A DNA stretch of 64,000 nucleotides from Spirulina sp034932185. Its GTDB lineage: Bacteria > Cyanobacteriota > Cyanobacteriia > Cyanobacteriales > Spirulinaceae. Below the pieces are notes generated by a model that saw only the letters and a list, made by a program, of their open reading frames with translations, searched no databases and was not told the DNA's origin. The stretch's first letter is position 1; the number at the start of each line of letters is the position of its first letter. The position numbers and the translations under genes were made by a program. The DNA lies in NCBI RefSeq assembly GCF_034932185.1, contig NZ_JAYGHW010000001.1, positions 62,001 through 126,000 of the forward strand. Reading direction: 5' to 3'. Positions 53,427 to 61,539 of this stretch are shown here, one piece after another.

Positions 53427-53738
53427 ATGGCGAACATTACCTTTATCAATGAAAAACAAGGCCTCAAACAGGAGGTGATTGCGGCGAACGGGGCAAACCT
53501 CCGGGAACAGGCGTTACAAAATCAAGTAGACCTCTACACCCTCAAGGGCAAGTTGACGAACTGTGGTGGCTATGGCCAATGTGGAACCTGCATTGTTGAG
53601 GTGTTATCCGGTGCAGCGGGCCTCTCGGAGCGCACGGAAACGGAAAACCGTAAGCTCCGCAAAAAGCCCGATACCTATCGCCTCGCTTGCCAAACGGTGG
53701 TGAATAGTGGAGATGTGACGGTACGGGTGAAGCCCTAG
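53427..53738 (+). CDS. 2Fe-2S ferredoxin (Cx5Cx2C type)
   Basis: 103-residue soluble ferredoxin. Cluster cysteines are C46, C52, C55 and C88 (CGGYGQCGTC ... LACQT). The first spacing is five residues, not the four of plant-type photosynthetic PetF, so this is one of the alternative cyanobacterial ferredoxins with an adrenodoxin/Isc-like spacing. The start has TAGGAG 7 bases upstream. A leader hairpin (GGTCTT/AAGACC, 53382-53402) precedes it. psbM follows 107 bp downstream. Confidence 0.9.
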   Translation: MANITFINEKQGLKQEVIAANGANLREQALQNQVDLYTLKGKLTNCGGYGQCGTCIVEVLSGAAGLSERTETENRKLRKKPDTYRLACQTVVNSGDVTVRVKP

Positions 53739-53845
53739 AAAACCGTGGAGCGACCCCACCCCCTAAACCTCTGTGAATAGGGGCGGATCTGTTTCGCCCC
53801 CTGAGGGTGATATTCTAGGGGTGTCGATTTTTCCAGAGGCTAACT

Positions 53846-53953
53846 ATGCAGGTCAACGACTTAGGCTTTATCGCAACGATTCTTTTTGTATTAGTTCCGA
53901 CGGTTTTCTTGCTGATTCTGTACATCCAAACCGCGAGTCAGAAGAGCAGTTAA
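53846..53953 (+). CDS. psbM: Photosystem II reaction centre protein M
   Basis: 35-residue protein beginning MQVNDLGFIATILFVLVP, with one membrane helix and the ending QTASQKSS; this is PsbM. It sits at the dimer interface of photosystem II next to PsbT and PsbL. ATG 53846 has AGAGG 7 bases before it. A strong terminator follows, so it is probably monocistronic or co-transcribed with the ferredoxin gene. Confidence 0.96.
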   Translation: MQVNDLGFIATILFVLVPTVFLLILYIQTASQKSS

Positions 53954-53986
53954 GCTCGTACAGGCGAACTAAAAAGTTATCAAACC

Positions 53987-54024
53987 CCCTGTTTGTAATC
54001 TAAGATTGCAAACAGGGATTTTTG
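53987..54024 (+). terminator. psbM terminator
   Basis: 14-bp stem CCCTGTTTGTAATC / GATTGCAAACAGGG (one G-T pair) with loop TAA, followed by ATTTTTGT. Confidence 0.9.
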
Positions 54025-54064
54025 TCGTTCCAGTTTTCCCTGATTATAATCAAGGTAATCGATC

Positions 54065-54322
54065 ATGCTTTTAGTCGCTTCAATGGAAAATACAACCCCA
54101 TTCCAAGCAATTGCTGCCGAAGTGCAACTGTTTAACAATATTGAACAAAAGAAAAAATTTATTTTCGTCGTTGGCGCTTTAGTTTCTCGGCTGATTAGTC
54201 TTCAAAAAGGAGCAGAAATCATAGGATTAGAACCTGAAATGTTTTTAAAACTTTTGGAAGTCATGAATATCGAATTTTCTTATCTTACGCCTCAAGATAT
54301 TGAAATCGAAAAAAGCTGGTAA
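54065..54322 (+). CDS. UPF0175-like antitoxin-type small protein
   Basis: 85 residues (79 if the second ATG at 54083 is used). The segment LVSRLISLQKGAEIIGLEPEMFLKLLEVMNIEFSYL, split here only for description, has the spacing of the UPF0175 helix-turn-helix (QKGAEIIGL, then MFLKLLE, then a terminal strand). UPF0175 proteins are antitoxin-like and usually precede a DUF3368 PIN-like toxin gene. Here the gene is followed 5 bp later by only the first 13 codons of such a gene. Composition is AT-rich compared with the neighbours. Family call is moderate. Confidence 0.6.
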   Translation: MLLVASMENTTPFQAIAAEVQLFNNIEQKKKFIFVVGALVSRLISLQKGAEIIGLEPEMFLKLLEVMNIEFSYLTPQDIEIEKSW

Positions 54323-54327
54323 AAATC

Positions 54328-54369
54328 ATGAAAATCGTTTTCAATAGTTCTCCTTTTTTTGAAAATTAG
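54328..54369 (+). pseudogene. 13-codon remnant of a PIN-like (DUF3368) toxin gene
   Basis: ATG 54328 opens MKIVFNSSPFFEN then TAG. The start M-K-I-V-F-N-S-S-P resembles the first strand and catalytic Asp/Asn-x-S-x region of DUF3368/PIN toxins, which usually continue S-P-L-I; after SSP the sequence is unrelated and stops. The position right after the antitoxin-like gene supports decay of a toxin. It is only 34 bp from the left copy of the 81-bp direct repeat. Confidence 0.45.
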
Positions 54370-54402
54370 ATTTTAAGAACACACCCTATCCCCAAAGAGG
54401 AT

Positions 54403-54483
54403 GATTATTCGCTGAGGGGGAGGGGTTCCGTGCTGGGGGGAGTGGGTTCGAGGCGGGGGGCGAGGCGATCGCACCAAAACATT
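54403..54483. repeat. Left 81-bp direct repeat (detached 3' end of EI24/CysZ-like gene)
   Basis: Identical to 60169-60249 except one base (54413, C for T). On the minus strand it encodes the last ~25 codons and stop of the EI24/CysZ-like protein in the same frame, though no gene body is present here. Similarity continues a few bases further with a small gap (CCGCTACCA against CCTGCTACCA). It ends 11 bp from the CHAT stop codon. Confidence 0.92.
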
Positions 54484-54493
54484 CCGCTACCAG

Positions 54494-57400
54494 CTAACGG
54501 GGATCGCCGATGAGGATTAAGGGAGACCAGAGGTAGGGGTGATGGCGATCGAAGTCTTTGAGGCTTAGTTTGGCTTGTTGTAGGGCTTCTGCTTTGCTGA
54601 GTTTTTCTTCGATGATCAGGCGATAAAATTCGGTGGTGATTGCTGCTGTGATTTCATCATCAACATTCCAGAGGGTTGCCATTAGTGCCTTGGCTCCGGC
54701 TCGTTCCCAGATATAGGCCATGCCCATAATGGCATCGCCATCGATGTTGGTTTGTAGGGCGGTCTGACAGGCGGTTAATGCGACCAGTTCGGTGTTTTGT
54801 AACCCTAGTAATGCTGCGTCTGCTAGGGGATATTCTTGATCGGCAAAGAGGAGGGTGTTGGCTTTCATGTCTGGCTGATAATCGGGACAAGTTTCTTGCA
54901 GGCAACAGCCGAGTTGCTGAAAGCAGCCGTGGGTGGCGAGATGGAGATAGCGATGGCGGGGGGATTGTCGTTTGAATTGTTCGAGGGTGGCTTGTTGGTG
55001 GCGGTAGATTTCGCTGGTGGGGGCAAGCTGAAGGAGGGCATCGACTTCGGCTTCGGTTCCGGGGAGATCAAAGGGGTCTTGGGGTTTGGGGTTGGCAAAG
55101 CCTAGGATGCGATGGTTGGGGGTGAGGCGGGGGGTGAGGGTGGAGGTGATCAGGGCGGCGGTGAGGAGGGTTCCGCCTAGTTTCCATTGGTGTTTGGCGG
55201 TTGCGCCTATGCCGATGATGGTGAGGAGGAGGGGGATTGTCCAGAGGGGGAGGGTTATGGGTGCGGTGGGGTTGGCGAGGAGGGAGCGACTGGAGAGGCG
55301 GGTGAGGTAATGGATGGGGTATTGTTGCAGGAGGAATGTGTCGGTTTGGGAGTCTCGGAGGGTTTCAAAGGGGAATTGGCGGAGGGGGCCGGTGGCGATG
55401 ATGGCGAGTTGTTGGGGGTTGAGGGCTTCGATCTCTGGGGCAACGGGGCGGATCAGGTGGTCGTAGAGGGTGTTGGCAAGGGGAAGATAGCCGCTGTTGT
55501 AGCTTTGGAGCATTTGGCGGTAGTTTTTGACGGACTCGTTGAATTCATCGCCATTGATGGGGACTTTTTTGACGCTGAGGCTGTCGCGGCTGAGGAGGAA
55601 GAGGGCGATGGTGTCGGGGACGTTTTGGATGTTGGTGAGGAGGACGGGTTGGAGGACGACGGTTCCGGGGGGGAGGCTGGCTTGGAGTTGGCTAAGGTCT
55701 TCGGGTTGGATTTCAAAGAGTTCGGCGATTTCGGGGTGGGTGTTGGCGAGGGTTTCGGCTTGTTGATTGACTTGGGTTTCTAGGTTGCGGAGTTGGTCTA
55801 CGAGGTCGGTGCTGAAGTTGTCTTGGAGTTGTTGGCGAAGGGCTTGGATTTGTTGATGTTGGTTGTTCCAATCATCGAGGGCGGTTTGGGTTTCGGGGTT
55901 GGCGACGCGCACGCCGATGAGGCGGTTATAGTCGGCGAGTTCGTAGGTGGTGACGCGGTTGGCCCATTCAAAGGCGCGTTGGGGCTGGTTTTGGTCGATG
56001 AGCAGGTCAACGAGGGCAACGGCTCTACCGCGATTGGTTTGGAGGAAAGTCTCGCGGAATTCTTTTTGTAGTTCGCCTCGGAGTTCAAGGAGGATGTTGA
56101 GGGAGTCTTCCCAGTAGGTGATGGCTTTGTCGGGTTGGTTTGTGTCTCGGTAGACAAAGGCTATGTTATTGAGAGTGTCGGCTTCTCCAGAGCGATCGCC
56201 CACTTCTCGCAGAATTGGCAAAGCCTGATTGTAGTAGTTCAGGGCTTCAGTCCGCTTGCCCAAGTCATTGTACACTCCACCAATGTTATTGAGAGTGGTG
56301 GCTTCCCCTGAGAGATCGCCCACTTCTCGCGTAATCGACAAAGCCTGACTGTAGTAGACCAGAGCTACAGTCCCGTTACCCAAAGTGTGGTACACCCTAC
56401 CAATGTTATTGAGAGTGGTGGCTTCCCCTGAGCGATCACCCACTTCTCTCGTAATTAGCAAAGCCTGATTGTAGTAGTTCAGGGCTTCAGTCCCGTTGCC
56501 CAAGGCATTGTACACTACACCAATGTTATTGAGAGTCGCGGCTTCCCCTGAGCGATTGTCCACTTCTTGCAGAATTGGCAAGGCCTGATTGTAGTAATTC
56601 AAGGCTTTAGTCCGCTTGCCCAAGGCATTGTACACCAAACCAATGTTATTGAGAGTGGTGGCCTCTCCAGAGCGATCGCCCACTTCTTGCGTAATCGGCA
56701 AAGCCTGATTGTAGTAGTTCAGGGCTTCAGTTCGGTTGCCCAATGTATCGTACACTCCACCCATGTTATTGAGAGTGGTGGCTTCCCCTGAGCGATTGCC
56801 CACTTCTTGCAGAATTGGCAAGGCCTGATTGTAGTAATTCAAGGCTTCAGTCCGCTTGCCCAAGGCATTGTACGCCAAACCAATGTTATTGAGAGTGGTG
56901 GCCTCTCCAGAGCGATCGCCCACTTCTCGCGTAATTAGCAAAGCCTGATTGTAGTAGTTCAGGGCTTCAGTCCGATTGCCCAAGTTATGGTACACCAAGC
57001 CAATGTTATTGAGGGTGGTGGCTTCTCCTGAGCGATTGCCCACTTCTCGCAAAATTTGCAAAGCCTGATTGAAGTAGTTCAGAGCTTCAGTCCGCTTGCC
57101 CAAGGCATCGTACACTCCACCAATGTTATGGAGAGTGGTGGCTTCTCCAGAGCGATTGCCCACTTCTTGAAAAATTTGCAAAGCCTGATTGAAGTAATTC
57201 AGGGCTTCAGTCCGGTTGCCCAAGGCATCGTACACTCCACCAATGTTATTGAGAGTGGTGGCTTCCATAGGGAGATCGCCCACTTCTCGCGTAATTGGCA
57301 AAGCCTGGTTGAAGTAGTTCAGAGCTTCAGTCCGGTTACCCAATGTATTGTACACCGCACCAATGTTATTAAGAGTAGCGGATTCTCCTAATCTCGCATT

Positions 57401-57742
57401 TGTTTCTCGAAAAAGAATCAGTGTTTGCCTATAGAACTCTAAAGCCTGTTGTCTTTGTCCAATTTGCTCATAATTGCGACCAATTCCTAAAAGGGCTGTA
57501 GCTTCCAACTGCCGGGCTTGCCATTGTCGAGCCGCCACTAAAACACGCTCAAATGTTTCTATAGCCTGCATAGGTTGCCCCTGTTGTGTCTGTTGAAAGC
57601 CCTGCTCTAACAGTTGCTCAACCTCCCTTTCCGACATTCTCCCCTGTACCAAAACCGTCTCCGCCCCCACCCAAGACGACAGAGACCCCATCCCCAACAA
57701 CAGCGAAACCGTCAACAGCGAACCCACCCAACGTCCCCTCAT
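54494..57742 (-). CDS. Secreted TPR-CHAT protein (caspase-like protease family)
   Basis: 1082 residues. A signal peptide (VGSLLTVSLLLGMGSLSSWVGA) is followed by about 13 TPRs (40-520), ten of them near-identical. A helical linker comes next (about 560-700), then a CHAT domain (about 700-1082) with the caspase-type dyad His938 (LATHGCF) and Cys992 (LTACQTAL). Two hydrophobic helices (about 831-868) are inserted within the CHAT region, so the protease part may be membrane-bound. CHAT proteins are peptidases switched on by partner or TPR signals. GGAGGG precedes ATG 57742. It lies inside the repeat-bounded segment, divergent from a toxin-antitoxin pair. Confidence 0.92.
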   Translation of the reverse strand: MRGRWVGSLLTVSLLLGMGSLSSWVGAETVLVQGRMSEREVEQLLEQGFQQTQQGQPMQAIETFERVLVAARQWQARQLEATALLGIGRNYEQIGQRQQALEFYRQTLILFRETNARLGESATLNNIGAVYNTLGNRTEALNYFNQALPITREVGDLPMEATTLNNIGGVYDALGNRTEALNYFNQALQIFQEVGNRSGEATTLHNIGGVYDALGKRTEALNYFNQALQILREVGNRSGEATTLNNIGLVYHNLGNRTEALNYYNQALLITREVGDRSGEATTLNNIGLAYNALGKRTEALNYYNQALPILQEVGNRSGEATTLNNMGGVYDTLGNRTEALNYYNQALPITQEVGDRSGEATTLNNIGLVYNALGKRTKALNYYNQALPILQEVDNRSGEAATLNNIGVVYNALGNGTEALNYYNQALLITREVGDRSGEATTLNNIGRVYHTLGNGTVALVYYSQALSITREVGDLSGEATTLNNIGGVYNDLGKRTEALNYYNQALPILREVGDRSGEADTLNNIAFVYRDTNQPDKAITYWEDSLNILLELRGELQKEFRETFLQTNRGRAVALVDLLIDQNQPQRAFEWANRVTTYELADYNRLIGVRVANPETQTALDDWNNQHQQIQALRQQLQDNFSTDLVDQLRNLETQVNQQAETLANTHPEIAELFEIQPEDLSQLQASLPPGTVVLQPVLLTNIQNVPDTIALFLLSRDSLSVKKVPINGDEFNESVKNYRQMLQSYNSGYLPLANTLYDHLIRPVAPEIEALNPQQLAIIATGPLRQFPFETLRDSQTDTFLLQQYPIHYLTRLSSRSLLANPTAPITLPLWTIPLLLTIIGIGATAKHQWKLGGTLLTAALITSTLTPRLTPNHRILGFANPKPQDPFDLPGTEAEVDALLQLAPTSEIYRHQQATLEQFKRQSPRHRYLHLATHGCFQQLGCCLQETCPDYQPDMKANTLLFADQEYPLADAALLGLQNTELVALTACQTALQTNIDGDAIMGMAYIWERAGAKALMATLWNVDDEITAAITTEFYRLIIEEKLSKAEALQQAKLSLKDFDRHHPYLWSPLILIGDPR
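56195..57394. repeat. Ten 120-bp tandem repeats encoding TPRs
   Basis: Ten successive units of exactly 120 bp (40 codons, consensus around GEATTLNNIG, VYNALG, RTEALNYYNQAL), followed by a degenerate eleventh. Near identity at the DNA level points to recent expansion or gene conversion; copy number probably varies between strains. Confidence 0.95.
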
Positions 57743-57898
57743 AGCTCAACCCTCCCCGTGACTCCCTTTCCTCTATTATTGTCCGAAGGCGCAGAAATTG
57801 AGTCGCCCCGATAGCGACAGAGCCACCCAAGCCCGCGCCACAGCAGAGCCACCTCCGCGACTATCATCAAAGTAATCCATAACGCTCCTCCTGTTCCC

Positions 57899-58150
57899 AT
57901 GAACCTATCACTCACCCCAGAAATCGAACAACGGATTGCCGAGCAACTCAACCAAGGACATTACCAATCCGCCCATGAGGTCATCCTAGCCGCCCTAGAC
58001 CTCCTCGACCAACGCCAGCAATACCTCACCGAACTGCGTCAGGAAATCGCGATCGGTGCCACTCAAATTAAACAGGGACAAGTGATAGACGGAGAACAAG
58101 TCTTCGATCGCATCTTCAACCGTTTACAGCAACCAAACCCCGGTCAATAA
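57899..58150 (+). CDS. ParD-like type II antitoxin
   Basis: 83 residues. The N-terminus MNLSLTPEIEQRIAEQLNQG followed by YQSAHEVILAALDLLDQR is the ribbon-helix-helix DNA-binding part of ParD/CC2985-type antitoxins; the C-terminal half is the toxin-wrapping segment. Its stop overlaps the toxin start (TAATG), the usual translational coupling. It is expected to neutralise the toxin below and repress the operon. Located in the segment between the 81-bp direct repeats. Confidence 0.88.
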   Translation: MNLSLTPEIEQRIAEQLNQGHYQSAHEVILAALDLLDQRQQYLTELRQEIAIGATQIKQGQVIDGEQVFDRIFNRLQQPNPGQ

Positions 58151-58446
58151 TGGGAACCTATTCTTTCTCCGAAGCGGCCCGAGCAGATTTAGATGCAATT
58201 TATGAATCAAAAGCTGCCATTGATCGAGATATGGCGATCCGATTTTTTGAAAAAGTTCGGGAAAAATGTCGCCAGTTTGCTCAATTTCCCAACATGGGCA
58301 AAAATTACAACACCATTCAGACCAATCTCCGAGGCTTCATCGTCGATAATTACATCATTTTCTACTTTCCTCGACCCGATGGCATCGATATCGCTCGGAT
58401 TATCAATGGGTATCGAGATTTAGAATCACTCAAAATTGAAGGATAA
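58150..58446 (+). CDS. ParE/RelE-superfamily toxin
   Basis: 98 residues of the RelE/ParE fold: the N-terminal FSEAARADLDAIYE helix, RFFEKVREKCRQFAQFPNMGKNY, then LRGFIVDNYIIFYF and IDIARIINGYRDLESL at the C-terminus. ParE toxins poison DNA gyrase and RelE relatives cut mRNA; which applies is not clear from sequence. It starts at ATG 58150, overlapping the antitoxin stop by one base. Confidence 0.9.
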   Translation: MGTYSFSEAARADLDAIYESKAAIDRDMAIRFFEKVREKCRQFAQFPNMGKNYNTIQTNLRGFIVDNYIIFYFPRPDGIDIARIINGYRDLESLKIEG

Positions 58447-58524
58447 GCAGCTAGGGCAGGGAGACCCAGCCCCTACTTGGGGGAGGGGAGTCAGAATTTT
58501 CACAAATCATGGCGGATTGCTATA

Positions 58525-59097
58525 TTAATTGGCATCATCTGTTCCCCCCATACGACCCACCCCACTCACCATAATCTCCACCTCATCCTCCGACAACGGC
58601 ACAATCCACTCCAACACAAACTCCTGACCATTCTGACGCTCCAACTTCCCCCGTAACTCCTCATCATCCCAAACCTCCCTACCCCGAATCTCAATCATCC
58701 CCTCCCGATTCTCCATCGCCCCCAAAGGAACCTCCCAAGTCTCCGGCCTCCCCATCTCCGGCCCCCGAATCTTACTCCGCTGCCCCAACACCACCCCCTG
58801 ATCCTCCCGCCGATTCCGCTCCAACTTGACAATATCCCCCATCGATAAACGCTCCCCCACACCCGCCAACGCCAACTCCCCCGTCTCCGGATTAAACTCC
58901 ACCAACTCATGATCCCCAACCCCCCCAGACCTCAACTCAATCCTCACCTGCACCGGCAACATCACCTGCACCTTCCCCTCCGTCCATAACCGATCCACCG
59001 GATCAGCCGCTCTCACCTCAGGCCCATCCAGCTCCCCACACCCCGCCAAACCCAACAGAGCAACCATCACCAACCCCACGCCACGCAAATTCTTCAT
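58525..59097 (-). CDS. Predicted lipoprotein, function unknown
   Basis: 190 residues. The signal ends in a lipobox (GLVMVALLGLAGC), so the mature protein would be lipid-anchored at Cys. The rest is charged and soluble (KVQVMLPVQVRIELRSGG, GDIVKLERNR, FVLEWIVPLSEDEVEI), without a family I recognise. ATG 59097 gives a normal lipoprotein signal; a start at 59115 is also open. The coding strand is G-rich. It is in the repeat-bounded segment, divergent from a membrane protein gene. Confidence 0.65.
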   Translation of the reverse strand: MKNLRGVGLVMVALLGLAGCGELDGPEVRAADPVDRLWTEGKVQVMLPVQVRIELRSGGVGDHELVEFNPETGELALAGVGERLSMGDIVKLERNRREDQGVVLGQRSKIRGPEMGRPETWEVPLGAMENREGMIEIRGREVWDDEELRGKLERQNGQEFVLEWIVPLSEDEVEIMVSGVGRMGGTDDAN

Positions 59098-59186
59098 CAG
59101 TCCATCGCCTCTCAAAAAAAGCGCACGCTATAACCTCTATCCTAGCTAAAATTTCCACAGCTACCCCCACAATCCAACCCCAAGGC

Positions 59187-60146
59187 ATGGCCCCCCATCC
59201 TCAACCCCAATCCAACATCAGCGACCCGCCCCACCTCCCCCCCGAAACCTTCGCATTGGGCAGAATCGCCAGCCTCCTCGTCATGCTTGGAGCCGTCCTC
59301 TACTTCACCGGCTGGACTTATCGTTGGAGCTACTTCGGCTTCTTTCAACTCGAAGTCACCACAATCCCCCTACCCTTAGAATCCTTCTACCTCGCCGCCT
59401 TTCAAGTCTTCTTCGGCAACTTCCCCGCCATCCTCCACACCCTCGCAACCATTGCCCTGATTATTATTGGCGTTTACTGTAGCCTTTGGCTTCTTGAAGG
59501 CAAACCCTCCCAACAAATCCAAACCCTAGCTAAAAAAATCCGCCACCAAACCCTCAACCACTTCTACACCCATCTCACCCACGCCAAACCTCCCAAAACC
59601 CCCTGGAAACGCCCCCTATTCTCCATCTATCACAACCTCCTCCAACTCCTCACCTCCTTCCTCAAATTCCCCCTCCTCGAATACCAATCCCTGCGCTTCC
59701 TGCGATCGCTCATTGATGAAACCGTCATTCTCTGTTGGTTGCTAGCCGCCTGCTTCTGGCTTGCCCAATGGCAAGGAACAGCCGATGCTTGGCGAGATGC
59801 CGTTAACCCCACCTCCTCCCTACCCGTCATTACCCTTGTCGTGCGCGACGATACCTTTCCCCTCGGCATTAACCCCGATGACCTCCGCAATCCCGAAGGC
59901 ATTCGCATCATTGGTGACGATCGCAGCTATCAACAACTTCTCAGTAGCGCGATCAATAACCCCGGTCAGGATCGAGTCTGGCGACTACTCATTGATATTG
60001 ATGGCGATTACTACATTTTTGCCGCCCTCCCAGAACGCGATGAAAACCGCCGCCCCCTCCTCGTCGTCGTTCCCCGCAGCCGTGAAGGCGATCGCCTCAT
60101 TCTCCTTCGCCCTACCCACACCACCGACATACCCGCAAGCCCATAG
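59187..60146 (+). CDS. Membrane protein of unknown function
   Basis: 319 residues with three to four membrane helices (IASLLVMLGAVLYFTGWTY, PAILHTLATIALIIIGVYCSLWLL, ETVILCWLLAACFWLAQW). A soluble C-terminal domain (about 215-319) contains PVITLVVRDDTFPLGINPDD and DYYIFAALPERDENRRP. Not recognised. It ends 22 bp before the right direct repeat and is convergent with the EI24/CysZ-like gene. Coding-strand DNA is very C-rich. Confidence 0.7.
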   Translation: MAPHPQPQSNISDPPHLPPETFALGRIASLLVMLGAVLYFTGWTYRWSYFGFFQLEVTTIPLPLESFYLAAFQVFFGNFPAILHTLATIALIIIGVYCSLWLLEGKPSQQIQTLAKKIRHQTLNHFYTHLTHAKPPKTPWKRPLFSIYHNLLQLLTSFLKFPLLEYQSLRFLRSLIDETVILCWLLAACFWLAQWQGTADAWRDAVNPTSSLPVITLVVRDDTFPLGINPDDLRNPEGIRIIGDDRSYQQLLSSAINNPGQDRVWRLLIDIDGDYYIFAALPERDENRRPLLVVVPRSREGDRLILLRPTHTTDIPASP

Positions 60147-60168
60147 CCCCCCAGTTCTTTAACTGTGC

Positions 60169-60249
60169 GATTATTCGTTGAGGGGGAGGGGTTCCGTGCT
60201 GGGGGGAGTGGGTTCGAGGCGGGGGGCGAGGCGATCGCACCAAAACATT
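60169..60249. repeat. Right 81-bp direct repeat (genuine 3' end of EI24/CysZ-like gene)
   Basis: 80 of 81 bases match 54403-54483 in the same orientation. It spans the last ~25 codons and stop of the gene at 60171-61001. The single difference changes the codon before the last Glu from Asn (here) to Ser (left copy) without breaking the frame. Confidence 0.92.
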
Positions 60250-61001
60250 GTCCCTGCTACCACACAAAGGGGGATGGTGAGCAGGTTTAAAAAGGGGATC
60301 GTGATCAGTAGACAGCACACGACGCTAAAGCTGGCACTGGCGGGGAGGGCTTGGAAGATGAGGGCCAGCTTGCGGCGGAAGCGGTAGCGGCGACGCTCCG
60401 AGGGGCCATCGAGGAAATCGAGGCCGGTGATCAGTGCCGTCAGGCTGAACCAACCGAGGGAAATGACCAGAGGACCGATCCCCGGAACAAAGCTCAGTAG
60501 AAGGAGTATTAGGGCGATCGCCCCCCACAACAGCAATTTTTTCAATTCAAACAAAATCGCCCGGCCCAAATCCCGGACAATCCCCACATCAATCACCGTC
60601 GCATAGCCGAGGCGCGATCGCTCCACTGCTTCCGAGAGTTGGCCATACCAGGGGGAGCCGATCAATGTGCCAAATTGGAGGAGGAGAAAACCCGTGAGCA
60701 GGAATAAAGCCAACGTCAGCAGGATCTTCACCAGCCAAGCCACGCCTAAAATTAAGTTCTCCAATAGCCCCATCCAGGCCGGCAACTGGGCAATCCAACC
60801 GCTGGCCCACTGATCCAACCAGAGGGCCGCGCCATCTAACCCCGACCAGGCGGGCAACAACAGCCCCACATAGATCAATGCCCCGACGATGATATTGACG
60901 AAAATTGGCAGGATCAGAAATGTCCACAGGCGGGGCGATCGCCGCAACAACCCCAGGCCCCGGAGAGGGTAGCTCATCCCCGCCACAATGCCATGCACCA
61001 T
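60171..61001 (-). CDS. EI24/CysZ-like membrane protein
   Basis: 276-residue polytopic protein of the EI24 (PF07264) superfamily, which includes CysZ sulfate permeases. Helices include LWTFLILPIFVNIIVGALIYVG, VKILLTLALFLLTGFLLLQFG and LLLWGAIALILLLLSFVPGIG; the conserved block SERRRYRFRRKLALIF and LITIPFLNLLTIPLCVVAGT lie near the end. ATG 61001 is 22 bp after the upstream cupin stop; longer starts would overlap that gene. Its 3' end is duplicated at 54403. The role in this organism is unproven. Confidence 0.83.
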   Translation of the reverse strand: MVHGIVAGMSYPLRGLGLLRRSPRLWTFLILPIFVNIIVGALIYVGLLLPAWSGLDGAALWLDQWASGWIAQLPAWMGLLENLILGVAWLVKILLTLALFLLTGFLLLQFGTLIGSPWYGQLSEAVERSRLGYATVIDVGIVRDLGRAILFELKKLLLWGAIALILLLLSFVPGIGPLVISLGWFSLTALITGLDFLDGPSERRRYRFRRKLALIFQALPASASFSVVCCLLITIPFLNLLTIPLCVVAGTMFWCDRLAPRLEPTPPSTEPLPLNE

Positions 61002-61023
61002 AGACTTCCCATCCTGATCACGA

Positions 61024-61410
61024 TTAATCCAATTTTGCCACCCCCACCCCCTCAAAAACCACCGGCCGCTGCCAAATCGCCAGGACAATACAGCCGGCCT
61101 CACTCTTCACCCAATGGCCCGTTTCTGGTGGATTAATCACCAATGTCCCCACGGGGTAATCCCCCCGTTGATCCTGTTGAGAACCCGCCAAGACCAAAAT
61201 ATGCTCAAAGCCGCTATGAATATGGGGAGCCACCGTTGCCCCCGGCGCATAACGGAGCAGCGCCGCCGCCGCCCCCGTGCTGTCATCCTGATAGAGGCGA
61301 TGGATCATCACACCGGGGTGAAAGGGTTGCCAATCGATCTGATCCGGTTGGGCCACCATGGCCCACAGATCCGTTAACACTAAAGGTTCCATCAAGGGCA
61401 TGATCTGCAA
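61024..61410 (-). CDS. Cupin-domain protein (ChrR-like)
   Basis: 128-residue single cupin. Cupin motif 1 (APHIHSGFEHILVLAGS) supplies His/His/Glu metal ligands and motif 2 (PPETGHWVKSEAGC) the last His. The layout is like the C-terminal ChrR/zinc-cupin group; the function cannot be stated. It lies 22 bp upstream of the EI24 gene on the same strand and probably shares its transcript. ATG 61399 or 61392 are also possible starts. Confidence 0.8.
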   Translation of the reverse strand: MQIMPLMEPLVLTDLWAMVAQPDQIDWQPFHPGVMIHRLYQDDSTGAAAALLRYAPGATVAPHIHSGFEHILVLAGSQQDQRGDYPVGTLVINPPETGHWVKSEAGCIVLAIWQRPVVFEGVGVAKLD

Positions 61411-61539
61411 AGGATAGCGATCGCTGCATTATACCCTTTGCCAGCAACACCCCCCTATTCTGGATCGCCATCCTCAAGGGGCGATCGAGAATCGCGAGAT
61501 ACGCAATAATAGAAACGCACGCAACCGCCACAGAAGACT

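Noticed and set aside
55187..55783. 198-codon frame opposite the CHAT gene
   Set aside because: Very Gly/Val/Glu-biased product produced by the strand-skewed codon use of the CHAT gene on the other strand.
57739..57951. 70-codon minus-strand frame between the CHAT gene and the ParD gene
   Set aside because: It overlaps the ParD start and the CHAT ribosome site and has no signal; the gap is a normal divergent promoter region.
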